This document shows, piece by piece, positions 1 to 9,140 of a DNA stretch of 64,000 nt. This DNA comes from Betaproteobacteria bacterium (GTDB lineage Bacteria; Pseudomonadota; Gammaproteobacteria; Burkholderiales; Casimicrobiaceae). The stretch is from contig JADKEV010000007.1 in the NCBI GenBank assembly GCA_016717855.1, positions 80,001-144,000 of the forward strand, written 5' to 3'. A model generated the notes under the pieces. It was not told where the DNA came from. It saw nothing but the letters and a program-made list of their open reading frames with translations, and ran no database searches. Position 1 is the stretch's first letter, and each line of letters begins with the position of its first letter. Position numbers and translations under genes: made by a program.

Positions 1-817
1 GGAAATGAAATCATATCCAGGCAGGATCTTCCCGGCCAGGTCTGGGTGCTGAAGAATGCCGGTATCGATCACGGCCACGGTCACGGATGCTCCTGTCGTG
101 ACGTTCCATGCAGCGGGTGCATTGATGCCGGACACCACATAGGACAGGCCCCACTGCCTTGCGTACCCCGGATCGTCCGGGGCGCGGACCGCTACCGCCC
201 TCCCCACGGCTTCCGCATACACGACGCCAGACTGACTGCCGAGGGCCGCAGCCAATGCTGCGCCTCCTCCATGCCGACCGGGCACCGAGGCGCAAAAGCG
301 CGTGGCCGGTCGGAAGCAATCGCTCGACGGTATAGCCGACAGATTCATGCACCGCTGCCGCCTCGAACACGCGGCGCGCGATGCTGCCGGTCATGCCGGG
401 CGAGAACATCGCCGCGGCAGCCGAATCGTTCCTGGTCCGGACCGCCAAATGGCTCGTCAGTCCGGCGGCCACGGCAGCGCCACCGCGTTGCGGCATGGCC
501 TTGTCGTCAATCCACAAGATGTCCGGATCAGCCCGCAACACATCCAACGCCAGCTTCACGCGGCCGGCAGAGACGTCGGGGGGCACATCGATTGCCCACG
601 CGCCGGTCCGGGTCCTGGTCGCGGATCGTAGTGAGAATCCTGCCGCGGATTCCCAACCACGCAAGACGTCCGCGCTCACGGCCGCATCGGCATTGCCGAC
701 ATTGATCCGGGGCATCAACCGCAGGGTCTGGTTGGCTTGCGCGTGAAGTTCCGTGGCGAGGCAGAAGCCCGCGAAGACGACGGCCAGGTTGCACCCGATC
801 TTGAAGTTGTTACGCAT
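1..817 (-). pseudogene. S8 (subtilisin-like) serine peptidase, partial, frameshifted
   Basis: Secreted subtilase, cut by the window start. Reading begins at the ATG at 817, behind a good ribosome site (GAGGGAGA). A signal peptide follows (MRNNFKIGCNLAVVFAGF, ending near HAQA), then a propeptide-like region. The reading frame is lost around positions 251-290. In the neighbouring frame the protein resumes with QSGVVYAEAVGRAV and reaches VTVAVIDTGILQHPDLAGK, which holds the catalytic Asp of the Asp-His-Ser triad (DTG motif). The His and Ser blocks would lie beyond the window. One extra base, or two missing, explains the break. A sequencing indel is as likely as a true pseudogene, because other genes here show similar breaks. 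Confidence 0.8.
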
Positions 818-993
818 CGAAGTTCTCCCTCGGACGATCCTGGACCCGCCGGCGCCCGTATATTCCAGCAGCATGAATGGCTGCTTTATCGCCGATTGCC
901 TGCTGGTCGTCAAGCACTTGCCATGCCTCTTGCATTTTCCGGGCATGGTCCGTTGCGCGGACGCAGTCCGCGCGGTGAAAGCCGCGGCACGTC

Positions 994-2061
994 CTAGATA
1001 GCGGCGGCAATCGCGCGTCCGACGTCCTCGGTGCGGTGCCTGCCGCCGATATCCGGTGTCCGTGGAGCGCCTGACTTCGGATCGAGGATAGCCTCTATCG
1101 CGCGGAGAATTGCGTCATGTGCCTGAGGATAGCCGAGATGGTCGAGCAGCATCGCACCCGACCAGATCTGGCCGATCGGATTCGCCACGCCCTTGCCCGC
1201 GATGTCGGGAGCAGAGCCATGCACCGGTTCGAACAACGACGGAAACAGCCGGTCGGCATTGATGTTGCCGGACGGGGCGATCCCGATGGTGCCGGTGCAC
1301 GCGGGCCCCAGATCGGAGAGGATGTCCCCGAACAGGTTGGAAGCGACCACCACATCGAACCAGTCCGGATGCAACACGAAGTGCGCGGAGAGGATGTCAA
1401 TGTGGAACTTGTCCCAGCGCACGTCCGGGAAGTTCGCGGCCATCGCTTCGACGCGCTCGTCCCAATACGGCATCGTGATCGAGATTCCGTTCGATTTGGT
1501 GGCGGAGGTCAGGTGCCGCTTTGGACGTTTCGCCGCGAGCTCGAATGCGAACTTCAGTATCCGGTCGCATCCGGTGCGCGTGAAAGTCGACTGCTGCACG
1601 CACACTTCCCGAGCAGTGCCTTCGAACATCCGCCCGCCGACCGACGAATACTCTCCTTCGGTATTCTCGCGCACGATCCAGAAATCGATGTCCCCGGGCA
1701 TGCGACCGGCCAAGGGCGACTTGATGCCGGGCATCAGGCGCACCGGACGCAGGTTGACGTACTGGTCGAACTCGCGCCGAAACTTGATCAGCGAATCCCA
1801 CAGCGAAACGTGGTCAGGAACCCGGGCCGGCCAGCCGCACGCGCCAAAGTAGATCGCATCGTGCCCGCCGATCAGTTCCTTCCAGCCCGGCGGCATCCAC
1901 GCGCCTATCGTGTCGTAGCTCTCGCAACTCCACCCAAATTCATCGAACGCCAGGTCGATGCCGAACTTGCGCGCTGCGGCGTCGAGTACGCGCAGACCTT
2001 CCGGAGCGACTTCCTTCCCGATCCCGTCGCCGGGGATGACAGCAATGCGATGCGTGGGCAT
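994..2061 (-). CDS. ttuC: Tartrate dehydrogenase / decarboxylase family (isocitrate-isopropylmalate dehydrogenase fold)
   Basis: NAD-dependent beta-decarboxylating dehydrogenase of 355 residues, the usual TtuC length. The start is the ATG at 2061 giving MPTHRIAVIPGDGIG; the longer frame upstream has no family sequence. PGDGIGKEV (residues 10-18) is the nucleotide-binding start. RENTEGEYS (about 132-140) and the SNLFGDILSDLGP stretch (about 247) carry substrate and metal ligands, and GSAPDIAGKG is the conserved C-terminal block. The long insert after GDGIG and the WDSLIKFRREFDQYVNLRP motif favour the tartrate/D-malate subgroup over LeuB. It is divergent from the SDR gene at 2220. The physiological substrate (tartrate, D-malate or similar) cannot be decided from sequence alone. 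Confidence 0.83.
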   Translation of the reverse strand: MPTHRIAVIPGDGIGKEVAPEGLRVLDAAARKFGIDLAFDEFGWSCESYDTIGAWMPPGWKELIGGHDAIYFGACGWPARVPDHVSLWDSLIKFRREFDQYVNLRPVRLMPGIKSPLAGRMPGDIDFWIVRENTEGEYSSVGGRMFEGTAREVCVQQSTFTRTGCDRILKFAFELAAKRPKRHLTSATKSNGISITMPYWDERVEAMAANFPDVRWDKFHIDILSAHFVLHPDWFDVVVASNLFGDILSDLGPACTGTIGIAPSGNINADRLFPSLFEPVHGSAPDIAGKGVANPIGQIWSGAMLLDHLGYPQAHDAILRAIEAILDPKSGAPRTPDIGGRHRTEDVGRAIAAAI

Positions 2062-2219
2062 GAACACTTTCACTTTCCAAAATGGGCGGGGACAGGCAAG
2101 ATTGTACCGGCATGATCGATGCGCTGAGGTGCCGCGGCGGAGGCGGGCCCGATTGCCTCCGAAGTGCCCGGCCGCGCGACACTCCGCCACAGGCGCCAAC
2201 AACCAGGGGAGGGAACCGA

Positions 2220-2966
2220 ATGGACAAAGTCATGATTGTCACCGGTGGCAGCCGCGGCATCGGCGCCGCGACGTCTGTGCTTGCCGCGCAGCGGGGGTAC
2301 GCTGTCTGTGTCAACTACGTGCACGACCGCGCGGCTGCGATAGACGTGGTTGCGATCATCGAACACGCCGGGGGGCGCGCCCTTGCCATACCAGGCGACG
2401 TCGCCCGGGAAGACGACGTCGTCAATCTGTTTGCCGAAGCGGATCGTGCGTTCGGCCCGGTCACCGCGCTGGTCAACAACGCGGGCATCCTGGGCGCGCA
2501 GCAGCGGGTGGAGGAGATGGATGCCGCAAGGCTCAACCGGATCCTCTCCACGAACGTCACGGGTTCGTTCATCTGCGCGCGGGAAGCGATCAAGCGAATG
2601 TCGACCCGGCACGGCGGGACGGGCGGGGCGATCGTCAACCTGTCGTCCGTGGCCGCGCGGCTCGGAGCTCCGGGAGAATACGTGGACTACGCGGCATCGA
2701 AGGGCGCCATCGACACGCTGACCATTGGCCTGGCGCGCGAGGTCGCGACGGAGGGTATCCGCGTCAACGCCGTCCGCCCAGGCATCATCTACACGGACAT
2801 TCACGCGAGCGGCGGCGACCCGGACCGGGTGGAGCGGCTTAAGGATACGGTGCCGATGCGGCGCGGGGGCGCCGCCGCCGAGGTCGCAGCCGCGGTGGTG
2901 TGGCTGCTCACCGATGAAGCGTCCTATGTCACGGGCGCAATCATCGACGTGGCTGGCGGACGCTGA
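2220..2966 (+). CDS. SDR family oxidoreductase
   Basis: Short-chain dehydrogenase/reductase of 248 residues, typical of classical SDRs. The ATG at 2220 follows an AGGGGAGGGAA ribosome site. The Rossmann motif TGGSRGIG is at residues 8-15, NNAG follows in the middle of the fold, and the catalytic pair is Y157/K161 in YAASK with the preceding Ser in the VNLSSVAA strand. The TGAIIDVAGGR ending is typical of FabG-like enzymes. It is divergent from the tartrate dehydrogenase-like gene with 158 bases between starts, so a shared control region is plausible. It reads as a sugar/alcohol or 3-oxoacyl reductase; the substrate is unknown. Confidence 0.85.
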   Translation: MDKVMIVTGGSRGIGAATSVLAAQRGYAVCVNYVHDRAAAIDVVAIIEHAGGRALAIPGDVAREDDVVNLFAEADRAFGPVTALVNNAGILGAQQRVEEMDAARLNRILSTNVTGSFICAREAIKRMSTRHGGTGGAIVNLSSVAARLGAPGEYVDYAASKGAIDTLTIGLAREVATEGIRVNAVRPGIIYTDIHASGGDPDRVERLKDTVPMRRGGAAAEVAAAVVWLLTDEASYVTGAIIDVAGGR

Positions 2967-3067
2967 CCGCCCGGGCGCCCGCCAGCTTTCTAGCAGAGGC
3001 CCTTGCATGCGCCGGTCGCCGCCACGTATAGTGCGGCATCACCTCCGCAGAAGACCCTGACCTTTCC

Positions 3068-3418
3068 ATGCGCGATTCCATCCTTCCCGTCGCGTTGATC
3101 GCGGCCGGCGTGGCTTGGCTGCTGTTCAATCTCGACTGGATTCCAAGCTTCGACTGGGTGGTTACGCTAGTTCTCATCGGCTCCGGCATCGCGATCCTGA
3201 TACTCGAGGGCATCACCAAGAAGTCGGTGGTCGGGGGGCCGTTGCTGATCGCGCTTGGCGCGGCGTGGTTGCTGCACTTCCACTTCGACGCGCGCTGGCG
3301 CATTCTCGCGCCCAGCCTGTTCATCATCACGGGCGGGTTGATGCTGGTGGCCAGACTGGCGATCGTGCCCGCCTCCCGCAGGAACGCATCAGTGGCAAAG
3401 GCGACGCCTCTGGAGTGA
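3068..3418 (+). CDS. Small multi-pass membrane protein (LiaI/LiaF-type TM region)
   Basis: Protein of 116 residues made almost entirely of four hydrophobic segments (about residues 5-22, 30-48, 54-72 and 82-100) with a short charged tail. It opens MRDSILPVALIAAGVAWLLF and has paired VALIAAGVAWLLF / LLIALGAAWLLHF repeats, the look of the LiaI-LiaF-like transmembrane domain also seen in DUF5668-type proteins. No catalytic residues are visible. It lies 101 bases after the SDR and just ahead of the cut DUF4332 gene. The coding call is strong; function is unknown, and an envelope or membrane-stress role is only inferred from the domain family. Confidence 0.7.
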   Translation: MRDSILPVALIAAGVAWLLFNLDWIPSFDWVVTLVLIGSGIAILILEGITKKSVVGGPLLIALGAAWLLHFHFDARWRILAPSLFIITGGLMLVARLAIVPASRRNASVAKATPLE

Positions 3419-3428
3419 AACTTACTTC

Positions 3429-3622
3429 GTGGCCACACGTCAACGCTACGCGCAGCAGGTCGTTCGCAAGACTGACCATCAGGGGAAGACAACGGCAAAG
3501 TTGGAACAGGTCGAAGGCATTGCCGGCGTCTATGCCGCAAAGCTGCGCGCCGCGGGCGCAGGGTCCGCCGACGCGCTGCTGAAAATGGGCTCCACGCCGA
3601 ACGGACGCGCGCAAAAGAGGAA
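3429..3622 (+). CDS. DUF4332 (helix-hairpin-helix) protein, truncated by poly-G
   Basis: N-terminal fragment of a small helix-hairpin-helix protein. The part KLEQVEGIAGVYAAKLRAAG followed by SADALLKMGSTPNGRAQ matches the start of DUF4332 proteins, where an IEGIGP-like hairpin recurs. The frame runs into a poly-G tract at 3623, so the remainder is missing from the assembly. A GTG at 3429 opens the frame, but a TTG at 3501 sits 11 bases after an AGGGGAAGA ribosome-like site and would start the protein directly at the hairpin, which fits the family better. The apparent in-frame fusion to AccA across the poly-G is an artefact. Confidence 0.6.
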
Positions 3623-3760
<138 letters not shown>

Positions 3761-3845
3761 GCCCACCGCCCTGCGCGATTGGACTGATACCGGACACGCC
3801 GCCGTTCGCGGTATCATTCGGGTCCCGTCGGCATTGTCATTGCCC

Positions 3846-4814
3846 ATGAAGCAGAATTTTCTGGACTTCGAGCAGCCGATCGCCGAACTCCAGGCAAAGA
3901 TCGAAGAACTCCGCATGATCCAGGGCGAGTCCGCCATCGACGTCGCCAAGGAAATCGATCGCCTGGAGAGAAAGAGCCTTCAACTCACGAAGGAAATCCA
4001 CGCCAAGCTCACCGCCTGGCAGATCGCCAAGCTCGCCCGTCATCCGGATCGGCCATATGCGCTGGATTACATCCAGGGCGTATTCACAGATTTCGAAGAA
4101 TTGCACGGCGACCGCTGCTATGGCGACGACGCGGCGATCGTCGGCGGCGTAGCCCGTTTCAATGGCAACGCCGTCATGGTCCTGGGCCATCAAAAGGGTC
4201 GGGACACTAAGGAGAAGATCCTTCGCAACTGGGGCATGCCACGGCCCGAAGGGTATCGCAAGGCGTTGCGGCTGATGCGCCTGGCGGAGAAGTTCGGCCT
4301 CCCGCTGTTCACGTTCATCGATACGCCAGGGGCCTACCCGGGCATCGGCGCGGAAGAGCGCGGGCAATCGGAGGCGATCGGGCGCAATCTGTTCGAACTC
4401 GCGGGGTTGCGCGTTCCCGTGGTTTGCACGGTCATCGGCGAAGGCGGCTCCGGCGGTGCTCTCGCAATCGCCGTGGGTGACGCGTTGCTGATGCTGCAAT
4501 TCGCCACCTACTCCGTGATCTCGCCGGAAGGCTGTGCCTCGATTCTCTGGAAATCCTCAGAGCGCGCCGCGGAGGCGGCCGAATCGCTGGGAATAACCGC
4601 GAGCCGGCTGAAGGGACTGGGCCTGATCGACAAGGTGGTCTCCGAACCACCGGGCGGCGCCCATCGCGATCCTGCGGCGATGATGTCAGTGTTGAGAAAG
4701 ACCCTTGCCGAAGTGCTCAAGCCGCTCGCCGCGATGCCGGTTGACGACCTGCTTCTTGCGCGGCGGCGGCGATTGTTGTCGTTCGGCAAGTTCAAAGAGA
4801 TTGCCCTCACCTGA
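3846..4814 (+). CDS. accA: Acetyl-CoA carboxylase carboxyltransferase subunit alpha
   Basis: The alpha half of the carboxyltransferase that moves CO2 from carboxybiotin to acetyl-CoA, making malonyl-CoA for fatty acid synthesis in the cytoplasm; it works as an alpha2beta2 complex with AccD (not in this window). It has 322 residues, the usual length. The ATG at 3846 gives the family start MKQNFLDFEQPIAEL. A helical N-terminal region is followed by the crotonase-fold core, with HQKGRDTKEKILRNWGMPRPE, FIDTPGAYPGIGAEERGQ and IGEGGSGGALAI, whose glycine-rich turns form the oxyanion holes. It overlaps tilS by 14 bases, a common accA-tilS pairing in betaproteobacteria. The upstream join is the poly-G artefact. 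Confidence 0.97.
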   Translation: MKQNFLDFEQPIAELQAKIEELRMIQGESAIDVAKEIDRLERKSLQLTKEIHAKLTAWQIAKLARHPDRPYALDYIQGVFTDFEELHGDRCYGDDAAIVGGVARFNGNAVMVLGHQKGRDTKEKILRNWGMPRPEGYRKALRLMRLAEKFGLPLFTFIDTPGAYPGIGAEERGQSEAIGRNLFELAGLRVPVVCTVIGEGGSGGALAIAVGDALLMLQFATYSVISPEGCASILWKSSERAAEAAESLGITASRLKGLGLIDKVVSEPPGGAHRDPAAMMSVLRKTLAEVLKPLAAMPVDDLLLARRRRLLSFGKFKEIALT

Positions 4815-6147
4815 CATTGCCGCTGCGCTGCGCGCGTCGGCGCGGCGCCACGTTGCCGCCGGCTCGTGCATCGTGGTGGCGCTATCCGGCGGCGTGGACT
4901 CCATCGTTCTCCTGCATGGCCTTGTGGCGCTGCGCAGCGAACTGGCTCTCGACCTGCGAGGCGTGCACGTCAATCACGGGCTGTCGCCCAACGCCGATGC
5001 GTGGGAGCGGTTCTGCGTCGAGACTTGCGCGACGCTTGGCGTCAGTTGCACGGTCGTGCGGCTGGGACTGGTGCGTCGCGCCGGCGAGAGTCTCGAAGCG
5101 CAGGCGCGCACGGCGCGCTATGCGGCGCTCGAACGCGCGGCGCTGGAACTGGGCGCCGGTGTCATCGCCCTCGCCCAGCACGTGGACGACCAGGCCGAGA
5201 CGGTCTTGCTGCAACTCCTACGCGGCGCGGCCGCGAAGGGCCTTGCCGGAATGGCGGAATGGCGCTGCCCCAGGCGCGGGTGCTGCCACTGGCGGCCACT
5301 GCTGCACTCCACCCGGATGGAGATCGTCGATTTCGCGCATGCGCACGGGCTGCGCTGGATCGAGGACGAAAGTAACGCCGAGCCTTCCCACAAGAGAAAC
5401 TTCCTGCGCACACAAGTGTTGCCCAGGTTGCAGGACGGATTTCCCGGCTATCGAACGAGTTTGTCGCGGTCTGCGGCGAACGCCGCCGAGGCGGCGCAGC
5501 TGCTCGACCAACTGGCGGATCTCGATGCGGAGGCGATCGCCGGTGGCGAGCGCCTGCCAGTGGCCGCGCTGCGCAAGCTGGGCGGCTTGCGCACGGGTAA
5601 CCTGCTGCGGCGGATTCTCGCGCAGCGTGGCATTGCAGTGCCCGCCGGCGAACGCCTGCGCGAGTTCATTCGGCAGGCTTTCGAAGCCCGTGAAGACCGC
5701 CACCCCATGCTCGAGCTCGAGGGCGAATTCGCCCTTGCCTCTGAACGCGGCCAGCTGGGGATCATCCGTGTCCAGCCCCCGTCGCCCATTCTCGCGACCT
5801 GGCATGGCGAAAGCATGATCGAGCTTGCGCATGGCAGGCTCCGCTTTGCCGCAACGCGCGGCACCGGCATCCGGGACGCGCTGGTCCCCGCCGGCGGCCT
5901 GGCCATCGGGTGCCGCCACGGTGGCGAGCGGCTGCGGGTTGCCCCCAACAGGCCGCTGCGCACGCTGAAAAACCTGATGCAGGAAGCCGGGATACCGGCG
6001 GCAGCGCGCGGCCGCTGGCCGCTGGTCAGCCACGAATGCCGTCTGGTGGCGGTTCCGGGAATCGGGGTCGGTGTAGACTGGCAATGCCCGCGGGACGAAG
6101 CGGGTTGGGACATCGACTGGTGTCCTGACGCGCCGCACGGGGCTTGA
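4801..6147 (+). CDS. tilS: tRNA(Ile)-lysidine synthetase
   Basis: Modifies C34 of tRNA-Ile(CAU) to lysidine with ATP and lysine, so the tRNA reads AUA instead of AUG. The PP-loop signature SGGVDS sits near residue 25 in VVALSGGVDSIVLLHGL. RNFLRTQVLPRL closes the N-terminal domain, and the remainder covers the TilS-specific substrate-binding and C-terminal domains. From the TTG at 4801 the protein has 448 residues. No ATG precedes the fold in this frame except far inside accA, so the TTG overlapping the accA end is the best start; its ribosome site (AAAGAGA) is weak. Coupling to accA translation is likely. Confidence 0.93.
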   Translation: MPSPDIAAALRASARRHVAAGSCIVVALSGGVDSIVLLHGLVALRSELALDLRGVHVNHGLSPNADAWERFCVETCATLGVSCTVVRLGLVRRAGESLEAQARTARYAALERAALELGAGVIALAQHVDDQAETVLLQLLRGAAAKGLAGMAEWRCPRRGCCHWRPLLHSTRMEIVDFAHAHGLRWIEDESNAEPSHKRNFLRTQVLPRLQDGFPGYRTSLSRSAANAAEAAQLLDQLADLDAEAIAGGERLPVAALRKLGGLRTGNLLRRILAQRGIAVPAGERLREFIRQAFEAREDRHPMLELEGEFALASERGQLGIIRVQPPSPILATWHGESMIELAHGRLRFAATRGTGIRDALVPAGGLAIGCRHGGERLRVAPNRPLRTLKNLMQEAGIPAAARGRWPLVSHECRLVAVPGIGVGVDWQCPRDEAGWDIDWCPDAPHGA

Positions 6148-6278
6148 GCGACCCGATGCGAAAGCCGCCACGCTGCCGGTCACGGTTTTGGGCGGATGAT
6201 CGCATGGCAGCAACAAGCGCAGGGTCCGATTCCAGCATGCCGGGTCGGCTGATTCTTACGTAAGCAGGAGGCAATCCG

Positions 6279-7251
6279 ATGTTCCAGTTGTTCGTTCACA
6301 CTGCATTGATCGCATTGCTGGGTTGGCACGCCGGCGGCGGCGCAGGACTACCCTGCCAAGCCCATCACGATAGTTGTCCCTTTCGCCGCCGGGGGACCCA
6401 CAGATGTGGTTGCCCGCAGCCTTGCCCAGGTCATGGGGAAGACGCTCAAGCAGCCGGTCATCGTCGACAATTCGTTGGGCGCCGGCGGCACCATCGGTAC
6501 AACCAAGGTGGCCAAGGCCGCGCCCGATGGTTACACGCTGCTGCTCATGCACATCGGCTTCTCGACGGCGCCAGCGCTGTACCGGTCGCTGCAGTACGAC
6601 GCGGCCAGGGACTTCGAGCCGATCGGCCTCGTCGTCGACGTGCCGATGACGCTGATCGGCAAGCCGGATTTCCCGGCAACCGACGTGAAAGGCCTGATCG
6701 CTCACGTCAAGGCAAACAAGGACAAGGTCAGCTACGCGAATGCCGGACTGGGGTCGGCGTCGCACTTGTGCGGGCTACTCTTCCTCTCGACCATCCAGGC
6801 CGACATCACGACCGTGCCCTACAAGGGCACGGCGCCCGCGATGAACGACCTGCTGGGCGGCCAGGTCGACTTCATGTGCGACCAGACGACCAACACCACG
6901 GGGCAGATCAAGGGCGGCAAAGTGAAGGCATTCGGCGTGACCTCCAAGTCCCGTGTCGCGTCACTGCCCAACCTGCCGACACTCGCCGAGTCGGGTTTGC
7001 CCGGTTTCGAGGTCGTCGTTTGGCATGGTCTCTGGGCGCCCAAGGGAACTCCCAAACCCGTCCTGGACAAGATTGGCGCGGCGCTGCAGGACGCCCTTAA
7101 GGACACTGGGTTCACGACGAGGATCGGCGAACTCGGCGCGAATGTCGTCACCGCCGATCGCGCAAAGCCGGACGCGCTGCGCAACCACGCGAAGTCCGAG
7201 ATCGACCGTTGGGGACCAATCATCAAGAAGGCCGGCATTTACGCCGACTGA
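6279..7251 (+). pseudogene. Bug-family tripartite tricarboxylate transporter receptor, frameshifted in signal peptide
   Basis: Periplasmic substrate-binding protein of the Bug/TctC family, expanded in Burkholderiales. The ATG at 6279 follows an AGGAGG site and starts a signal peptide (MFQLFVHTALIALL). The mature part is in another frame: QDYPAKPITIVVPFAAGGPTDVVAR through to the stop at 7251. Removing one G from GGG at 6320-6322 rejoins the two as LLVGTPAAAQDYPAK, a normal signal-peptide end with an Ala-rich cleavage site. The body has the family marks PFAAGGPTD, GAGGTIG and PDGYTLL. No TctA/TctB membrane genes are adjacent, usual for orphan Bug receptors. A one-base sequencing error is a good alternative to real inactivation. 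Confidence 0.85.
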
Positions 7252-7559
7252 GCGCACGCAACACGAGTCGTGCCGCCGGGATCCCGGCTCATGGTGCGCT
7301 TCGCATCACGCCAACCCGCGATGCGCATGGCGCGACCTGCCGCCCTGCCTGGTCCTGCTGGCGTCCCCGGCATCATGGGGAAGTTCGCGAATTTCACGTC
7401 CCGAGCGGGATTCAGTCCCCGGCGGCGGATCCGCCGAGGTTCGCCGCTGGCGTGCCAGCGAAACGGGCCGTGCCTCATGGTATAATTTTGAGTTATTCGC
7501 CTTTTGCCGCGCCGTTTTGGCGCATGTCGCATTTTCTGCAATTTCTGGAGCTCAAGAGA
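7252..7559. other. Intergenic region with ndk promoter
   Basis: No convincing gene in these 308 bases. Short frames lack ribosome sites and family-like sequence. The only clear signal is the -10 box at 7481 ahead of ndk. Confidence 0.5.
7481..7486 (+). promoter_or_regulatory. Probable -10 box for ndk
   Basis: A perfect TATAAT in an A/T-rich patch (GTATAATTTTGAG) inside otherwise G+C-rich DNA, 74 bases before the ndk start codon. No good -35 hexamer stands at the right distance, so strength and exact start are uncertain. Confidence 0.55.
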
Positions 7560-7985
7560 ATGGCTGTGGAACGTACGCTTTCGATCATCAAACCCGACGC
7601 TGTCGCCAAGAATGTCATTGGTGAGATCTATTCGCGCTTCGAAAGGGCGGGCCTGCGCGTGACCGCCGCGCGGATGGCCTGGCTGTCGCCGGCCGATGCG
7701 CAGGGTTTCTACGCGGTTCACAAGGATCGTCCGTTTTTCAAGGATCTGGTGTCATTCATGATTTCCGGGCCGGTCATGATCCAGGTGCTCGAGGGTGAAA
7801 GTGCAATCGCGCGCAATCGCGAATTGATGGGCGCGACCGACCCGAAGAAGGCGGCCCCGGGGACGATCCGCGCGGACTTCGCGGAATCGATCGATGCGAA
7901 TGCCGTGCACGGATCAGACGGCGTGGAAACCGCGCAAAGCGAAATCGCTTACTTCTTCCCCGCGCTGAACATCTACTCAAGGTAA
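7560..7985 (+). CDS. ndk: Nucleoside diphosphate kinase
   Basis: Transfers the terminal phosphate of ATP to nucleoside diphosphates through a phosphohistidine, balancing (d)NTP pools. It has 141 residues, the standard length. The ATG at 7560 follows GGAG in GGAGCTCAAGAGA. The start MAVERTLSIIKPDAV is conserved, and the catalytic His is H117 in NAVHGSD, exactly the position known for the E. coli enzyme. Substrate loop GATDPKKAAPGTIR precedes it. It is the first gene of the long plus-strand run; rlmN begins 18 bases after the stop, so they are probably cotranscribed. Confidence 0.98.
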   Translation: MAVERTLSIIKPDAVAKNVIGEIYSRFERAGLRVTAARMAWLSPADAQGFYAVHKDRPFFKDLVSFMISGPVMIQVLEGESAIARNRELMGATDPKKAAPGTIRADFAESIDANAVHGSDGVETAQSEIAYFFPALNIYSR

Positions 7986-8003
7986 GGCACGCAGCCGTTT
8001 CCC

Positions 8004-9140
8004 ATGCCGCCCGCACCGGTAAATCTGCTGGATTTCGATGATTCGCGGCTGACCGCCTTTTTTGCAGGGGCCGGCGAGGAACCCGCGCGTGCGCGGATGC
8101 GCTCGAAGCAAGTCCTGCGCTGGCTGCACCAGGACCTCGTCGACGACTTCGGCTCGATGTCCAACCTGGCCAAGACCGCCCGCGCACATCTTCAGCAGAT
8201 CGCGGCTGTGGGCATGCCGGCCGTGATGCGTGACACCACGGCCGCCGACGGCACGCGCAAGTGGCTGCTCGATGTCGGCAACGGCAATGCCGTCGATGCC
8301 GTGTTCATACCGGAGGACGACCGGGGCACGCTGTGCATTTCCAGCCAGGCCGGTTGCGCACTGGACTGCGCTTTCTGCTCGACCGGCAAGCAGGGGTTCA
8401 ACCGGAATCTCTCGGCGGCCGAGATCATCGGCCAATTGCGCCACGCCAATCGCGTGTTGCGCGCCGACGGCATCGAGGCGCCCTGGATGGAGCATGGGCG
8501 CCATCCAGTGACCAATGTCGTGATGATGGGCATGGGCGAGCCGCTCGCCAATCTGGACAACGTCGTGACCGCGCTGAATGTGATGCTGGACGACAATGCC
8601 TACGGGCTGTCGCGCCGGCGGGTGACGCTGTCGACTTCCGGGCTGGTCCCCGCCCTCGATCGCCTGCGGGAGGCGTGCCCGGTCGCGCTGGCGGTCTCGC
8701 TGCATGCACCCAACGATGCGCTGCGCGACCAGCTGGTGCCGGTCAATCGCAAGTATCCGCTCGCTGCATTGCTCGCCGCGTGCAACCGCTACCTCGAACG
8801 TGCGCCGCGGGACTTCGTGACTTTCGAGTATGTGATGCTCGATGGGGTCAACGATCAGCCTGAACACGCGCGGCAACTCGTGCACCTGGCGCGCGCCGTG
8901 AACTGCAAGTTCAACCTCATTCCGTTCAATCCGTTCCCCGGAAGCCCTTTCCGGCGCAGTCCCCGGTCCCGGATCACGGCCTTCCAGAAGACGCTTACCG
9001 ACGCGGGATTCATCGCGACCATACGCAAGACGCGCGGCGACGATATCGACGCGGCCTGCGGCCAGCTGGCGGGCCAGGTCCTCGACAAGACGCGGCGCAC
9101 GCAGTCGCTGGCGGGTGTCCGGGTCGTGGCGGCGGCATGA
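8004..9140 (+). CDS. rlmN: 23S rRNA (adenine(2503)-C(2))-methyltransferase RlmN
   Basis: Radical-SAM enzyme that methylates C2 of A2503 in 23S rRNA and A37 of some tRNAs. It has 378 residues. The 4Fe-4S motif CxxxCxxC is CALDCAFC with cysteines at about 118, 122 and 125. GEP in MMGMGEPLAN and the SVSLHAPND-like stretch (AVSLHAPNDALRDQLVP) are standard RlmN blocks. The C-terminal VRKTRGDD-type segment (IRKTRGDDIDAACGQL) holds the cysteine that takes part in methyl transfer. It lies between ndk and pilW, the usual proteobacterial order, and its stop overlaps the pilW start as ATGA. Confidence 0.97.
   Translation: MPPAPVNLLDFDDSRLTAFFAGAGEEPARARMRSKQVLRWLHQDLVDDFGSMSNLAKTARAHLQQIAAVGMPAVMRDTTAADGTRKWLLDVGNGNAVDAVFIPEDDRGTLCISSQAGCALDCAFCSTGKQGFNRNLSAAEIIGQLRHANRVLRADGIEAPWMEHGRHPVTNVVMMGMGEPLANLDNVVTALNVMLDDNAYGLSRRRVTLSTSGLVPALDRLREACPVALAVSLHAPNDALRDQLVPVNRKYPLAALLAACNRYLERAPRDFVTFEYVMLDGVNDQPEHARQLVHLARAVNCKFNLIPFNPFPGSPFRRSPRSRITAFQKTLTDAGFIATIRKTRGDDIDAACGQLAGQVLDKTRRTQSLAGVRVVAAA

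Noticed and set aside
6279..7100. A 273-residue frame reading on from the Bug signal peptide
   Set aside because: After the GGG at 6320 it leaves the coding frame; the real mature protein is in the next frame.
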